A stretch of 64,000 nucleotides of DNA, taken from positions 52,802 through 116,801 of the forward strand of contig JBLHVI010000006.1 of the NCBI GenBank assembly GCA_047630175.1, read 5' to 3'. Under the pieces are notes generated by a model that did no database searches, was not told the origin of the DNA, and saw only the letters and a program-made list of their open reading frames with translations. Both the position numbers and the translations under genes were made by a program. Of the stretch, positions 18,573-27,503 are shown in pieces (the stretch's first letter is position 1; every line of letters begins with the position of its first letter). Source of the DNA: UBA4582 sp047630175. GTDB taxonomy: Bacteria; Pseudomonadota; Gammaproteobacteria; Pseudomonadales; Azotimanducaceae.

Positions 18573-18707
18573 CAAGCAAGCTGTTTTTTAGTGAGTAGTG
18601 AGTGTGTTAATGCCGCGAGGCATGAGTATCGGTTAAACCCGATTTGTGAAGTTCCCTCTGGCGAAAGCCTTACCCCGACCCTGCCATGCAGGGCCGGGGT
18701 TTTTTTT
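18573..18707 (+). ncRNA. Candidate small RNA or rlmKL attenuating leader
   Basis: From a predicted start near 18573 the transcript would contain the hairpins ATGCC-gcga-GGCAT (about 18610-18623) and ATCGG-ttaaac-CCGAT (about 18628-18643), then the strong terminator at 18673-18707. There is no protein gene upstream on this strand for nearly 3 kb, so the terminator must end some other transcript. It could be a roughly 135-nt trans-acting sRNA or a terminated leader of rlmKL, whose ATG is 60 bp further on. I recognise no known RNA family. Confidence 0.45.
18673..18707 (+). terminator. Strong intrinsic terminator upstream of rlmKL
   Basis: CCCCG-a-CCCTGC, loop CAT, GCAGGG-c-CGGGG, then eight T residues. 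The stem has 11 pairs with one internal A-C mismatch. The opposite strand lacks a T run, so it acts only on plus-strand transcripts. Confidence 0.85.
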
Positions 18708-18766
18708 GCCTGCTATTGCTGTCGTGGTGAAGGCTTGTCTGGGTCGGGCTGTGTTAGAATCTGCCG

Positions 18767-21016
18767 ATGGAAAACCTCTCGTATTTCGCCACGGCACCAA
18801 AAGGTATGTCAGACCTGCTAACTGCAGAGCTGACGCAACTGGGCGCGACCCACGTCAGCGAAACGCGCGCTGGCGCGCAGTTTCAGGGCCCCATAGAAGT
18901 AGCTTATCGCGCTTGTCTATGGTCTCGGCTGGCAAACCGTATATTGCTGCCGTTGGTGACATTCCCGGCAGATTCACCCGAGGCGCTTTATAATGGTGTT
19001 AAGGCCATTGATTGGGCCGCGCATTTAAGCGTCAATCAGACATTAGCAGTAGATGCCAACGTGTCTGCGTCAGTGATTACTCACTCGCATTACGCGGCGC
19101 TGAAAATTAAAGATGCCATCGTTGATACGTTCGCTGAATCGCACGGTGAGCGCCCGAACGTTGATGTTGACAGGCCTGACGTGCGAGTTAATTGCTACCT
19201 GCATCGAGATCAGGCGGCGCTTTATTTGGACTTATCTGGTAGCAGTTTGCATCAGCGCAACTATCGATTGCAGGCCGGTCAAGCGCCGCTCAAAGAGAAC
19301 TTAGCGGCGGCACTATTATTGCGCGCGCGCTGGCCAGAGATGGTGGAAGAGCGTGGTGCATTTGTCGACCCTATGTGTGGATCTGGCACATTGGCGATTG
19401 AAGCGGCGATGTTGGCAGCAGATATGGCGCCGGGGTTGGGTCGAGACTATTTTGGATTTTTAGGATGGCGACAACACGACGCCGAGCTGTGGACAAGTCT
19501 GTTGGCCGAGGCAGAACAGCGCCGCGAACATGGTCTTACGCGGATGCCGACGATTCTGGCATTCGATAACGATCGCCGAGTGCTAGACTTGGCGCGCGAA
19601 AATGCCCACCGTGCCGGGCTGGCCGATCACATCAGCTTTGCTTTCCAAGATGTGGCTGATTTCCGTCATGATTTTCCGCCACGCGGTTTGTTGTTGACTA
19701 ATCCGCCCTATGGCCGGCGTTTGGCCGAGACGGATGAGCTGCCGGGTATCTACCGAGCGCTGGGAAGAATGCTACGGTCAAACTTGAAAGGCTGGAATGC
19801 TGCCGTCTTTACCGAGGACCAGGCGCTGGGTAAGCATCTGGGTATTCGTGCGGGTAAATTGCACACCCTTTATAACGGCGCCATCGCTTGCAAGCTTATC
19901 CACTTTTCAATCGAAGAGGGGCAGTTCTACCGCGATGCCCGCTTGCCGCGACGAGCGCGACCAGAGGACCTTTCAGACCAGGCGTTAATGTTTAAGAATC
20001 GGTTGGAAAAAAACCTCAAACAATTGTCTCGTTGGGTACGACGTGATTCGATCTCCTGTTACCGCGTGTATGATGCTGATTTGCCCGATTACGCCGCCGC
20101 TATTGATATTTACCGGGCTTCGCCGGCGGTCGGCGAGGCATCGCAAAGTAGTGCAACCAAACAACAAACGCCTTGGGCTAAGGCCACGGGAGCCAGTGAC
20201 CGTATCGCGTCAGAACAGTGGGTCTGCGTGCAGGAATATGCTGCGCCGCAGAGCATTGATGCTGAAAAAGCGAAACTGCGCACCAGTGAGCTGTTGACGG
20301 TGGTCCAGCAGGTGTTGGGTTCCGATGATGATCACCTGTTCTATAAAACTCGGGCCCGTCAGCGAGGTGAGAAACAGTACGAGCGATTGGCGTCTGAACG
20401 TCGATTTCACCAAGTAGCAGAGGGCGAGGGTCGGTTCTGGGTCAATTTCGAGGACTATCTGGATACGGGGTTGTTTCTTGATCACCGTCCTATTCGCCAG
20501 CGTATTAGTCAAGAAATTGAAGGCAAGACCTTGCTGAATTTGTTCGCCTACACGGGGGCAGTGACAGTGCAGGCAGCGCTAGGTGGTGCACTATCATCAA
20601 CCACGGTTGATATGTCACAGACCTATCTTGATTGGGCGCGACGTAATTTCGCCCTCAACGAGATAAGCGAAGACGCTCACGAGTTGGTTCAGGCAGATTG
20701 TTTACAATGGTTGGTGCGCGCCAAAACTGCCAAGCGCTATGATGTGATCTTCCTTGACCCGCCGACATTCTCAAACTCCAAGCGTATGGTTCAGACCTTC
20801 GATGTACAGGTTGATCATGGCGTTTTGATTCGTCAGGCCATGGCCTTGTTGGCGCCACAAGGCACCCTCTATTTTTCGACCAACATGCGAAACTTCAAGC
20901 TTGATGAAGACCTACAGTCGCTGTTCCATGCCAGGAATATCAGTGCCGAGACCATCCCTGCAGATTTTAAGCGACGCCAGAATATTCATCATTGCTGGTC
21001 GATTTGCGCCATTTAA
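18767..21016 (+). CDS. rlmL: Bifunctional 23S rRNA methyltransferase RlmKL
   Basis: A 749-residue fusion. The N-terminal half has a THUMP domain (from MENLSYFATAPKGMSDLL) and a methyltransferase with DPMCGSGTLAIEAAM near residue 203 and the catalytic TNPPYGRRL near 311. The C-terminal half is an RlmK-type methyltransferase with LLNLFAYTGAVTVQAALGG near 587 and LDPPTFSNSKRM near 662. It makes m2G2445 and m7G2069 in 23S rRNA. The start matches E. coli RlmL, but no Shine-Dalgarno is present. A TAGAAT hexamer ends 6 bp before the ATG, so the message may be leaderless or depend on read-through of the upstream terminator. Confidence 0.93.
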   Translation: MENLSYFATAPKGMSDLLTAELTQLGATHVSETRAGAQFQGPIEVAYRACLWSRLANRILLPLVTFPADSPEALYNGVKAIDWAAHLSVNQTLAVDANVSASVITHSHYAALKIKDAIVDTFAESHGERPNVDVDRPDVRVNCYLHRDQAALYLDLSGSSLHQRNYRLQAGQAPLKENLAAALLLRARWPEMVEERGAFVDPMCGSGTLAIEAAMLAADMAPGLGRDYFGFLGWRQHDAELWTSLLAEAEQRREHGLTRMPTILAFDNDRRVLDLARENAHRAGLADHISFAFQDVADFRHDFPPRGLLLTNPPYGRRLAETDELPGIYRALGRMLRSNLKGWNAAVFTEDQALGKHLGIRAGKLHTLYNGAIACKLIHFSIEEGQFYRDARLPRRARPEDLSDQALMFKNRLEKNLKQLSRWVRRDSISCYRVYDADLPDYAAAIDIYRASPAVGEASQSSATKQQTPWAKATGASDRIASEQWVCVQEYAAPQSIDAEKAKLRTSELLTVVQQVLGSDDDHLFYKTRARQRGEKQYERLASERRFHQVAEGEGRFWVNFEDYLDTGLFLDHRPIRQRISQEIEGKTLLNLFAYTGAVTVQAALGGALSSTTVDMSQTYLDWARRNFALNEISEDAHELVQADCLQWLVRAKTAKRYDVIFLDPPTFSNSKRMVQTFDVQVDHGVLIRQAMALLAPQGTLYFSTNMRNFKLDEDLQSLFHARNISAETIPADFKRRQNIHHCWSICAI

Positions 21017-21108
21017 CACGACCGTATTGACGTTCGAAAAAACGTTAGGCTGTTGCCGTGGTGCGAGTGAATTAGGCGTAGGTCTGTGATAATTGTGAGT
21101 CGGGAGAG

Positions 21109-22269
21109 ATGATGAACATGCAGGTTAACTGGAATTACCCGACCCAAATTCGGGCGGGCGCGGGTCGTGTGGCAGAGTTGCCGGCGCTTTGCCTAGCGTC
21201 TGGCATGCGCAAGCCATTACTGGTTACCGACCCCGGCTTGGCTAAGTTGGCGATGGTTACCGATATTATTGACCAATGCCGCAACGCGGGATTGTCGATT
21301 GACTGTTTTTCGCAGATCAAGCCAAACCCCACGGGTACCAATGTGGCTGACGGCGTTGCTGCATTTTTAGCCGGAGGTCATGACAGTATCATTGCCATGG
21401 GTGGTGGCAGTGGTTTGGATGCGGCTAAAGCGATTGCGATAATCGCCCGTCAGAGCTGCCAGCTCTGGGACCTTGAGGATGTCGGAGACAACTGGCAGCG
21501 CGTAGATCCGCAGCATGTAGTGCCAGTTATTGCGATCCCGACAACTGCCGGTACAGGCTCTGAAGTAGGCAGAGCGGCACTTATTGTCAACGAAACCGAA
21601 CAACGCAAGGTGATTATCTTCCACCCGCGTATGCTCCCGGAACACGTCATTTTGGACCCGGAACTGACGACGGGCTTGCCGTCAGGGTTAACTGCGGCAA
21701 CGGGTATGGACGCGCTCTCGCACTGCCTCGAAGCCTACTGTTCGACGTATTATCACCCTATGGCAGAGGCCATCGCGATGGAGGGTATTAGTCTCGTTAA
21801 GACGTATCTGCCTCAAGTCGTGGCTGATGGTGCAAATATTGAATCTCGGCAACAGATGTTAGTCGCTTCAACCATGGGTGCGACGGCATTCCAGCGGGGC
21901 CTCGGAGCGATGCACGCTCTTGCTCATCCGTTGGGCGCAGTCTATGACGCGCATCATGGCATGCTAAACGCCATTCTTATGCCCTATGTATTGAAAGCTA
22001 ATTACAAAGTTATTCAAAAGCCGATTATTCGGTTGGCTCGGTGTCTAGAGCTTGCGCCAAATTTTGATGCGTTTATGGATTGGGTGCTGGCATTACGAAC
22101 CGAGATTGGTATTCCCCATAGTCTGGCCACGATTATCGATATTGAACGATTTCCTGAGGAAATAGGTTCGATGGCCGCTGTTGATCCTGCTGCGAGTTCT
22201 AACCCCGTAACATTTACGCCTCAGCAGTATCAGGTGATACTTGAGGCGGCGCATCGCGGTAGTTTGTAG
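21109..22269 (+). CDS. Iron-containing (group III) alcohol dehydrogenase
   Basis: A 386-residue enzyme. The nucleotide motif is MGGGSGLDAAKAIAI near residue 101. Iron ligands are provided by the MDALSHCLEAY and MHALAHPLGAVYDAHHGMLNA segments. A GGGAGAG ribosome-binding site sits directly upstream of two tandem ATG codons; either 21109 or 21112 may be used. Such dehydrogenases interconvert alcohols or hydroxy acids and aldehydes with NAD(P). The substrate cannot be inferred. It stands alone, convergent with the DUF599 gene. Confidence 0.9.
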   Translation: MMNMQVNWNYPTQIRAGAGRVAELPALCLASGMRKPLLVTDPGLAKLAMVTDIIDQCRNAGLSIDCFSQIKPNPTGTNVADGVAAFLAGGHDSIIAMGGGSGLDAAKAIAIIARQSCQLWDLEDVGDNWQRVDPQHVVPVIAIPTTAGTGSEVGRAALIVNETEQRKVIIFHPRMLPEHVILDPELTTGLPSGLTAATGMDALSHCLEAYCSTYYHPMAEAIAMEGISLVKTYLPQVVADGANIESRQQMLVASTMGATAFQRGLGAMHALAHPLGAVYDAHHGMLNAILMPYVLKANYKVIQKPIIRLARCLELAPNFDAFMDWVLALRTEIGIPHSLATIIDIERFPEEIGSMAAVDPAASSNPVTFTPQQYQVILEAAHRGSL

Positions 22270-22289
22270 CGCTGCACGGTACAGCCTAG

Positions 22290-23015
22290 CTAGATTGCGC
22301 TTTCAAGTCTTTTGACAGCCTTGGAGTTGAATTCGCGCTGGGCCAGTACCAGCACAGTGACGCTACTCATCAGCATGTAAAGGTAGGGGTGTATCAACCA
22401 GAACACCATCGCGAGACAAAAATAGTAGGCCCTTAGCCCTTTGTTATTGTCATGACCCGCGGTATCCATGAGTTGGGCCATGGCGTGAATAAAACGTTCT
22501 TTGTCAGTATCTTCGATGGTTTCGTTAGGGGTCGGCGCGCTGCCCATCATGACCGCGGCAAAGCCATATTGGCGAAGACTCCAGGTAATTATAAAAAACG
22601 CGTAGACCAGTACGAGAGCAATAACCAGTAACTTGAGTTGTACTTGCGAGGTGCTTTGCTGTTGGGCAAAAGGCAAGTGGTTCGCAATGTCAGCGATCTG
22701 GCTGCTGGCTGATAGTGCGGTAAAAACAGCGGCGAGGATGATCATGGTTGCTGATGCAAAAAATCCGACCACCCGCTCTTGGCTGGCCAGTAGTGAGGCA
22801 TCTGTGACACGGATATCACGCTGCAGCAATTGCCTTACCCAGCGCTCGCGGAGTATGCGCATTGAATGCGATAGTGACGAGAAGCGACCCTGGCGTGCTC
22901 TGCGCTTGGCGTAGATGGCATAGCAAGTCCACAAGAAAAACATGTACAGCAGTGCCGTCAGGTCGATTGCTGAAGTCGGCGTTGAAGCGGAAATCGAATC
23001 CACAATTGCGTTCAT
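22290..23015 (-). CDS. DUF599 membrane protein
   Basis: A 241-residue inner-membrane protein with four hydrophobic segments. The pattern SHSMRILRERWVRQLLQRDIRVTDA near residue 48 and the repeated membrane helices fit DUF599, including the ITWSLRQYGFAAVMMGSAP region near 165. Family members are uncharacterised. There is no operon partner. Confidence 0.78.
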   Translation of the reverse strand: MNAIVDSISASTPTSAIDLTALLYMFFLWTCYAIYAKRRARQGRFSSLSHSMRILRERWVRQLLQRDIRVTDASLLASQERVVGFFASATMIILAAVFTALSASSQIADIANHLPFAQQQSTSQVQLKLLVIALVLVYAFFIITWSLRQYGFAAVMMGSAPTPNETIEDTDKERFIHAMAQLMDTAGHDNNKGLRAYYFCLAMVFWLIHPYLYMLMSSVTVLVLAQREFNSKAVKRLESAI

Positions 23016-23079
23016 TAACGGTATCTCTTTGGTAACAGGTTAGGTCGCGCAGCGGTCAGAGCCTTGGTAATAGGTGGCA

Positions 23080-23865
23080 CTAAACGTTTAATATTTCGCC
23101 CGTTTTCAGTGTCGGCTGACCCGCGGGTTGATAAGTAACAATGATCGCTCGGCGAGGTTGGTCCGAGCGGTTAGGTTGGGATCCGTGTACAAGGTGCGGG
23201 CTGAAGAAGATTAATGAGCCAGCGTCAACCGTTAGTGGCACCTGCTGTGACACATCAAAACGGCCGGTGGATGTAAAAAATCCACCCAGTGAAGTGCCGT
23301 CGTCCGTGCCTGGCAGGCAACCATCGAGATGGCTGCCAGGGATGACACGCAAGCAGCCGTTGTCGAGGGTCGCCGTATCGAAAGCCAGCATGACGTTAGG
23401 TAGCTGATCAACGTGGGTGCAATTGTGAATCCAATAGGGTGAGTCTTGGTGCCAGCCAAAGCCTGTGCCCTCGCGGGGACGTTTGAGGTTCAACTTATTC
23501 GTCCATATGGCGACTTCATCGGAGCCGACGAGCTGGCGCATGGGGTCCACCAGCCGAGCGTCGTGCAATAGCTGGTTAAGTCTTGGCTCGAGGCCCGCTA
23601 CGGGTTCTATCACCCGCGGCGTTTCGCTATTACGCGTGTGTTCAAACTGAATGGTCATGCCATTTATGTCGACAAAGCGCTTTCCGTCAAGCATATAAGT
23701 TTTACCCTGATCGACCTGTGACACGGCCTTCTCTGCCGCCCGTTCAATCGCGCCTCGCAGTTCCTCGAGTTCGTCGTCCGTAAAGACCGATTCGCGTACA
23801 ACGTAGCCTTCACGTGTGTAGCGTGCGAGTTCCTCGGAATTGAGTGCTTGGGTTGTCAATGACAT
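23080..23865 (-). CDS. Phytanoyl-CoA dioxygenase (PhyH) family protein
   Basis: A 261-residue double-stranded beta-helix dioxygenase. Iron ligands are in GWHQDSPYWIH (HxD, about residue 138) and FSPHLVHGSQPNRS (distal His); the arginine in PRRAIIVTYQP would bind 2-oxoglutarate. The region LRVIPGSHLDGCLPG is also typical. PhyH-like bacterial enzymes hydroxylate diverse substrates. It is divergent from the HAD hydrolase, with about 320 bp between. Confidence 0.85.
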   Translation of the reverse strand: MSLTTQALNSEELARYTREGYVVRESVFTDDELEELRGAIERAAEKAVSQVDQGKTYMLDGKRFVDINGMTIQFEHTRNSETPRVIEPVAGLEPRLNQLLHDARLVDPMRQLVGSDEVAIWTNKLNLKRPREGTGFGWHQDSPYWIHNCTHVDQLPNVMLAFDTATLDNGCLRVIPGSHLDGCLPGTDDGTSLGGFFTSTGRFDVSQQVPLTVDAGSLIFFSPHLVHGSQPNRSDQPRRAIIVTYQPAGQPTLKTGEILNV

Positions 23866-24188
23866 TACCTAAAAATGTGACATGGGATCTTGATAGCCGC
23901 TCAATGTACTGCTCGCTACATGCTTAAGTCCAGCGCAGTCGGGTAAAGGTGGCCGTTGTTTTGATACAGTGCGCCCTCGCTGTGTAGTGTGCGTCAACAG
24001 AAAGTGTGATTCGGCAAGGCGCAAGACGCGTCCAATGCGGCGGGTTAATACTGTTTGATAATGGACACGTTGAATGCGTGAGTGGCCGACTTCGGTGGGG
24101 TTCGCGTATGTTTCGGTATGTGGGCCGTGTTGCTGGCGTTATTTTGTAATAGTGGCAACGGAATTTATAGCACTTGGGGATGTAACGA
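23866..24188. other. Divergent intergenic region
   Basis: About 320 bp between the PhyH-family gene and the HAD gene. It must contain both promoters. I see no clear operator, repeat or extra gene; a minus-strand frame crossing it runs antisense into the HAD gene and looks spurious. Confidence 0.4.
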
Positions 24189-24890
24189 ATGGACTGGGTT
24201 TTTTTTGATTGCTTTAACACGTTGATCGATGATTTTGATTCACAAGGCACGATCGATGGCCTTGAAACCATCGCCCATCTGCCAGTAGAAGCAGGCATTT
24301 TCCCGACCGCGGAGGCGTTTCGCGAGGCGTTCCGTGATGCCCGTGCCGTTAACTGGTGGCGGCCGGAAAGCGAGGTGCATCTAGCCGTTCGACTGCACGC
24401 CGTGCTGTCACGCCTGGGCGGGGTTGATGCGACGGCTGCCGATCGTTTGGTTGATCAGATGATGACAGCGTTCGAAGCAACGTATCCAGCGACTCTGCGC
24501 TTGACGCCTCGCGTGCAAGAAATGCTTGAGCACTGGTCGAAAGTGGCACGTTTAGCGGTGGTCTCGAATTTCTTTCTGCCCGGTTGGCCACAGCAGGTGC
24601 TTGAGGCGCACGGCCTAGGACGGTATTTTGAATTTGTCGTCGACAGCGCCGTCATCGGTGCGAAAAAACCTGAGCCTGAAATCTATCTTGAAGCGTTGCG
24701 TTTGGCTGGGGTTGGTGCAGACAAGGTGTTGTTCGTGGGAGACGACTATCAACGCGATGTGCTAGCGCCGCGCAGTCATGGGATGCAAGCTCGGCATGTT
24801 TGTCGTTTCGGTGATCGGCCCGGGACTGTCGTCAGTCCTGAAATGAACGCCGTGCGGCATTGGGACGAGTTTCGATCAACAGAGATATAG
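24189..24890 (+). CDS. HAD-superfamily hydrolase
   Basis: A 233-residue haloacid-dehalogenase-like phosphatase. Motif I is VFFDCFNTLIDD (FDxFNTL, as in YjjG-like phosphatases). Motif II is AVVSNFFLPG, motif III GAKKPEPEIYLEAL, and motif IV VLFVGDDYQRDV. The helical cap lies between motifs I and II. It probably dephosphorylates a small metabolite. There is no operon partner. Confidence 0.86.
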   Translation: MDWVFFDCFNTLIDDFDSQGTIDGLETIAHLPVEAGIFPTAEAFREAFRDARAVNWWRPESEVHLAVRLHAVLSRLGGVDATAADRLVDQMMTAFEATYPATLRLTPRVQEMLEHWSKVARLAVVSNFFLPGWPQQVLEAHGLGRYFEFVVDSAVIGAKKPEPEIYLEALRLAGVGADKVLFVGDDYQRDVLAPRSHGMQARHVCRFGDRPGTVVSPEMNAVRHWDEFRSTEI

Positions 24891-24913
24891 CGATTGCTTT
24901 GCCTGTGTGACAG

Positions 24914-25177
24914 CTAGGCGAGGGTCTGTGGACGACGGATGATGTACTTCACAAAGTGTGCAGGGTTGCCGTAGTGATCTTTGACCGTCAAAACGCCCTG
25001 CCGGGTGATCTTAGCGTCGCGGGCAAGGGCGATAAATAGCGTTGTGTTTAGATCGACAGCGGCGGCATCACGCTGCACATGGCTGGCATTATTCAACGTT
25101 GCGCCGCTAAGCAACAGCAGAAGCACGAGCCCTGTTTTAAGGCGGTTGCTGAAGACTGTGGTAAGAAAATACAACAT
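24914..25177 (-). CDS. Small hypothetical protein with signal-like N-terminus
   Basis: An 87-residue frame: MLYFLTTVFSNRLKTGLVLLLLLSGATL is a hydrophobic leader, followed by about 55 polar residues including LTVKDHYGNPAHFVKYII. No family is recognised. It is convergent with the HAD gene. A short exported protein is plausible but not secure. Confidence 0.4.
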   Translation of the reverse strand: MLYFLTTVFSNRLKTGLVLLLLLSGATLNNASHVQRDAAAVDLNTTLFIALARDAKITRQGVLTVKDHYGNPAHFVKYIIRRPQTLA

Positions 25178-25562
25178 AAGCAGGGCGGTGTTCGATTTGA
25201 AAGAGCCGCATTGTAGGGTTACAGCAGGTCATTGGATAGTGCTTGGCAAGCGAACTTATTGAAAATTAATGTTCTTAATCAAAGCTTTATATTTGGTGAG
25301 GCAAGGGAGGGTCTAAACAGAAGAGGGTAGTTTAGATGCAGGCTGAATTCAGGTGAGTTAATTCTTAACATAACCTTGTTAAATCAGCGCCAAAGAAGCG
25401 GTTTTAGTCGGACATGTTGTCTGCAGACCAATGAAATCGTTACCGCTTTGAACCTAACTGCAGAACTTACAAACGTTCGTAATATAAAGATTGCGCAAAG
25501 AGTAATGGTTCATTATATTACTAGTCATTGCAAAGAGATCGCGATTGGCGAAGGGTAAAAAA
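25178..25562. other. Gene-free stretch before a small secreted-protein gene
   Basis: AT-rich, with no supported gene. A plus-strand frame at 25376 lacks a ribosome-binding site. It presumably holds the promoter for the DUF3718-like gene. Confidence 0.35.
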
Positions 25563-25862
25563 ATGATAAAGCTTATTATAAAATTCACGAGTGTTTTTCT
25601 GATGGTAGTGTCTTTGGGCGCTGTAGCTGAAGAAATTCAACTAGACGACGGTACGACATTTGTTTCGAAGGGCGACAATTCATACGGACAGCTCTGCATT
25701 GCTGCTCTTGAGTCCCGAGAATCCATGAAGGCGAAGGCCCTAGAGCTTGGTATAGGCCGCCGAGAGCAAAAGAAAGTGGTTTGTAACGACCTATCGTTGT
25801 TTGAGTTTGCAGACAAGTATCGCGAAGATATCGTTGAGTGGTCAGTGGCTAACGTTCAATAG
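25563..25862 (+). CDS. DUF3718-like small secreted protein
   Basis: A 99-residue protein from MIKLIIKFTS at 25563, supported by GAAGGG about 6 bp upstream. The signal peptide ends near SLGAVAEE. The mature part has two cysteines in SYGQLCIAALES and KKVVCNDLSLFEFADKY, a spacing and ending that resemble the DUF3718 family of small exported proteins. The cysteines could form a disulfide. Function is unknown. Confidence 0.6.
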   Translation: MIKLIIKFTSVFLMVVSLGAVAEEIQLDDGTTFVSKGDNSYGQLCIAALESRESMKAKALELGIGRREQKKVVCNDLSLFEFADKYREDIVEWSVANVQ

Positions 25863-26026
25863 TCGAACCTTATAGATATCGGCTGTAAACGCCTTTCGCA
25901 GTCACCTCATGTAGCGACCTTCGAGAAGCGTTCTAAACCGCACTATTCGATGGATTATTTAGTAAAGTATCTGCTAGAGTACGAGAGAGATAAAAGTAAG
26001 GCTTTAAGAAAAAGCCGAGGGAACCA

Positions 26027-26048
26027 GGGAGCTTGCTCCCTTTTTTTT
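26027..26048 (+). terminator. Intrinsic terminator
   Basis: GGGAGC-tt-GCTCCC followed by eight T residues. It lies 165 bp after the DUF3718-like gene, so it ends either a long 3' untranslated region or a separate short RNA. Confidence 0.85.
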
Positions 26049-26257
26049 GGCCAAAATTCAGTGGATTTTTTGTTGTCATGATTTGTTGTCATGGTATGGC
26101 GGGCATTTGTCCCAGCAGTTCCGCCGTGTTTAGGCATTGTGCATTGCGTTTAAACACTGCTGGCGAATGAGGCTGACCTTGACCTTGACCCAGCGGTTGG
26201 GTCGGTTAACATACGTGTCGCTTTGCTAGGTCGTCCTTTATGAGCCGGCCATAATGT

Positions 26258-26270
26258 TCACTGACAGTGA
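26258..26270. promoter_or_regulatory. 13-bp palindrome 6 bp before a dioxygenase start codon
   Basis: TCACTGACAGTGA is a perfect palindrome occupying the place where a Shine-Dalgarno would be expected. It could be an operator or form a short hairpin. Significance is uncertain. Confidence 0.35.
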
Positions 26271-26276
26271 CTTACC

Positions 26277-27263
26277 ATGCTCCTAGACCAGCCTAATTTC
26301 ATCCAAAACGACCATCAAATTGACTTTGATGGCATGCGTTTCCCCATGATTGTGTCGAACCAGCAGACATTAAAGACCTTGCCGGCGACGGTTGACTGGG
26401 TGAAGTCGCAGCAGGTATTGCTCGAATCTGCTCTGCGCGCGTCGGGTGCTTTGCTGTTTCGCGGCTTTGCCATTGATTCGGCTGAAGCCTTCGACACTTT
26501 TAGTGCAGCGTTCGGCTATGACGATTTTACCTACCAGCAGTCCTTATCGAATGCTGTCAGGATAAACCACACTCGGCGGGTTTTTTCGGCCAACGAAGCA
26601 CCACCGGCGGTGGAGATATTTTTGCACCATGAGATGGCGCAAACACCGGTATCACCCTCGAAGTTGTTTTTCTATTGTCATGCGGCAGCGGATAGCGGTG
26701 GTGCAACGTCTTTATGCCGCTCAGACAAATTATATGAAAAGCTCTTGGCCCAACAGCCCGAGTGGGCCGCCCGGTTTGAATCTCACGGGGTGCGCTATAC
26801 CACTGTTATGCCGGTGGCTGACAATCCTGAATCGGGGCAGGGTCGTAGCTGGCAAAGCACGCTGGATGCCGTTGACCAAGGAGCCGCGGAAACGCGCCTC
26901 ATGCGCTTAGGTTATACCTGGGCTTGGCAAGCCGATGGAGGGCTGCAGGCTACCACACCAGTGCTGCCTGCCGTGGTTAGTCTCGATGATGGTCGTAAAG
27001 TTTTCTACAATCAGCTGCTGGCGGCTTATGCAGGCTGGGCTGGTGTGAAAGATAACCCTGATTGCGCTTTGTTGTTAGGCGACGGCTCATCGATTCCTGT
27101 TGAGCTTTTCGAGCAGCTGCTTGTTTGGGCTAAGGAGCTGACGTTTGATCTGTCTTGGCAGGCCGGCGATGTTGTGCTGTTAGATAATCATTGCACTATG
27201 CATGGACGGCGGCCCTACGCCGGAGTACAAAAACGTCAAGTCTTGGTGGCGCTAGCAGCGTGA
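26277..27263 (+). CDS. TauD/TfdA (SyrP-like) Fe(II)/2-oxoglutarate dioxygenase
   Basis: A 328-residue protein. LLFRGFAIDSAEAF near residue 58 starts the core. The proximal ligands are in FLHHEMAQTP (H-x-E rather than H-x-D, as in SyrP-like members), and the distal histidine is in VVLLDNHCTMHGRRPYAG, with the C-terminal arginine in QKRQVLVAL. SyrP-like enzymes hydroxylate amino acids or carrier-bound residues. There is no biosynthetic cluster nearby, so the substrate is unknown. No Shine-Dalgarno is visible before the ATG. Confidence 0.83.
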   Translation: MLLDQPNFIQNDHQIDFDGMRFPMIVSNQQTLKTLPATVDWVKSQQVLLESALRASGALLFRGFAIDSAEAFDTFSAAFGYDDFTYQQSLSNAVRINHTRRVFSANEAPPAVEIFLHHEMAQTPVSPSKLFFYCHAAADSGGATSLCRSDKLYEKLLAQQPEWAARFESHGVRYTTVMPVADNPESGQGRSWQSTLDAVDQGAAETRLMRLGYTWAWQADGGLQATTPVLPAVVSLDDGRKVFYNQLLAAYAGWAGVKDNPDCALLLGDGSSIPVELFEQLLVWAKELTFDLSWQAGDVVLLDNHCTMHGRRPYAGVQKRQVLVALAA

Positions 27264-27365
27264 TAAAGAGCGTCTGCGGCAAGCTATGAGATCTTAGGGC
27301 GAAGCATAATATAGACCGCAGTGAACTACATGGCGCTGTCAGCGTAAGGTATAGTGCCGATAAAA

Positions 27366-27384
27366 TGATAATGGTCTATTATCA
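27366..27384. promoter_or_regulatory. Inverted repeat upstream of a desaturase
   Basis: TGATAAT-ggtct-ATTATCA is a perfect 7-bp inverted repeat with a 5-bp spacer, about 120 bp before the desaturase start. It has the form of a dimer-binding operator; no cognate regulator lies nearby. Confidence 0.35.
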
Positions 27385-27503
27385 TACAAGCAAAGGCCGG
27401 TTAAGAACGCCTAGAATCATCGTCAAATGCAACAACTTTAAATGTTGTGAAGATTTCAGCTTGCCTCAGCAGAGGTGAGCACTAACCAGGTTGTTGAGTC
27501 ACT

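Larger units (their letters stand above)
25863..26276. other. Intergenic region with twin hairpins and a promoter region
   Basis: Contains a hairpin GGCTTT-aagaa-AAAGCC at 26000-26016, a terminator at 26027-26048, a short TGACCT-type triplication near 26170, and a palindrome at 26258-26270 next to the dioxygenase start. No further gene is seen. Confidence 0.45.

Noticed and set aside
23924..24298. Minus-strand frame of 124 codons
   Set aside because: Runs antisense into the HAD hydrolase gene and has a low-complexity, non-protein-like composition.
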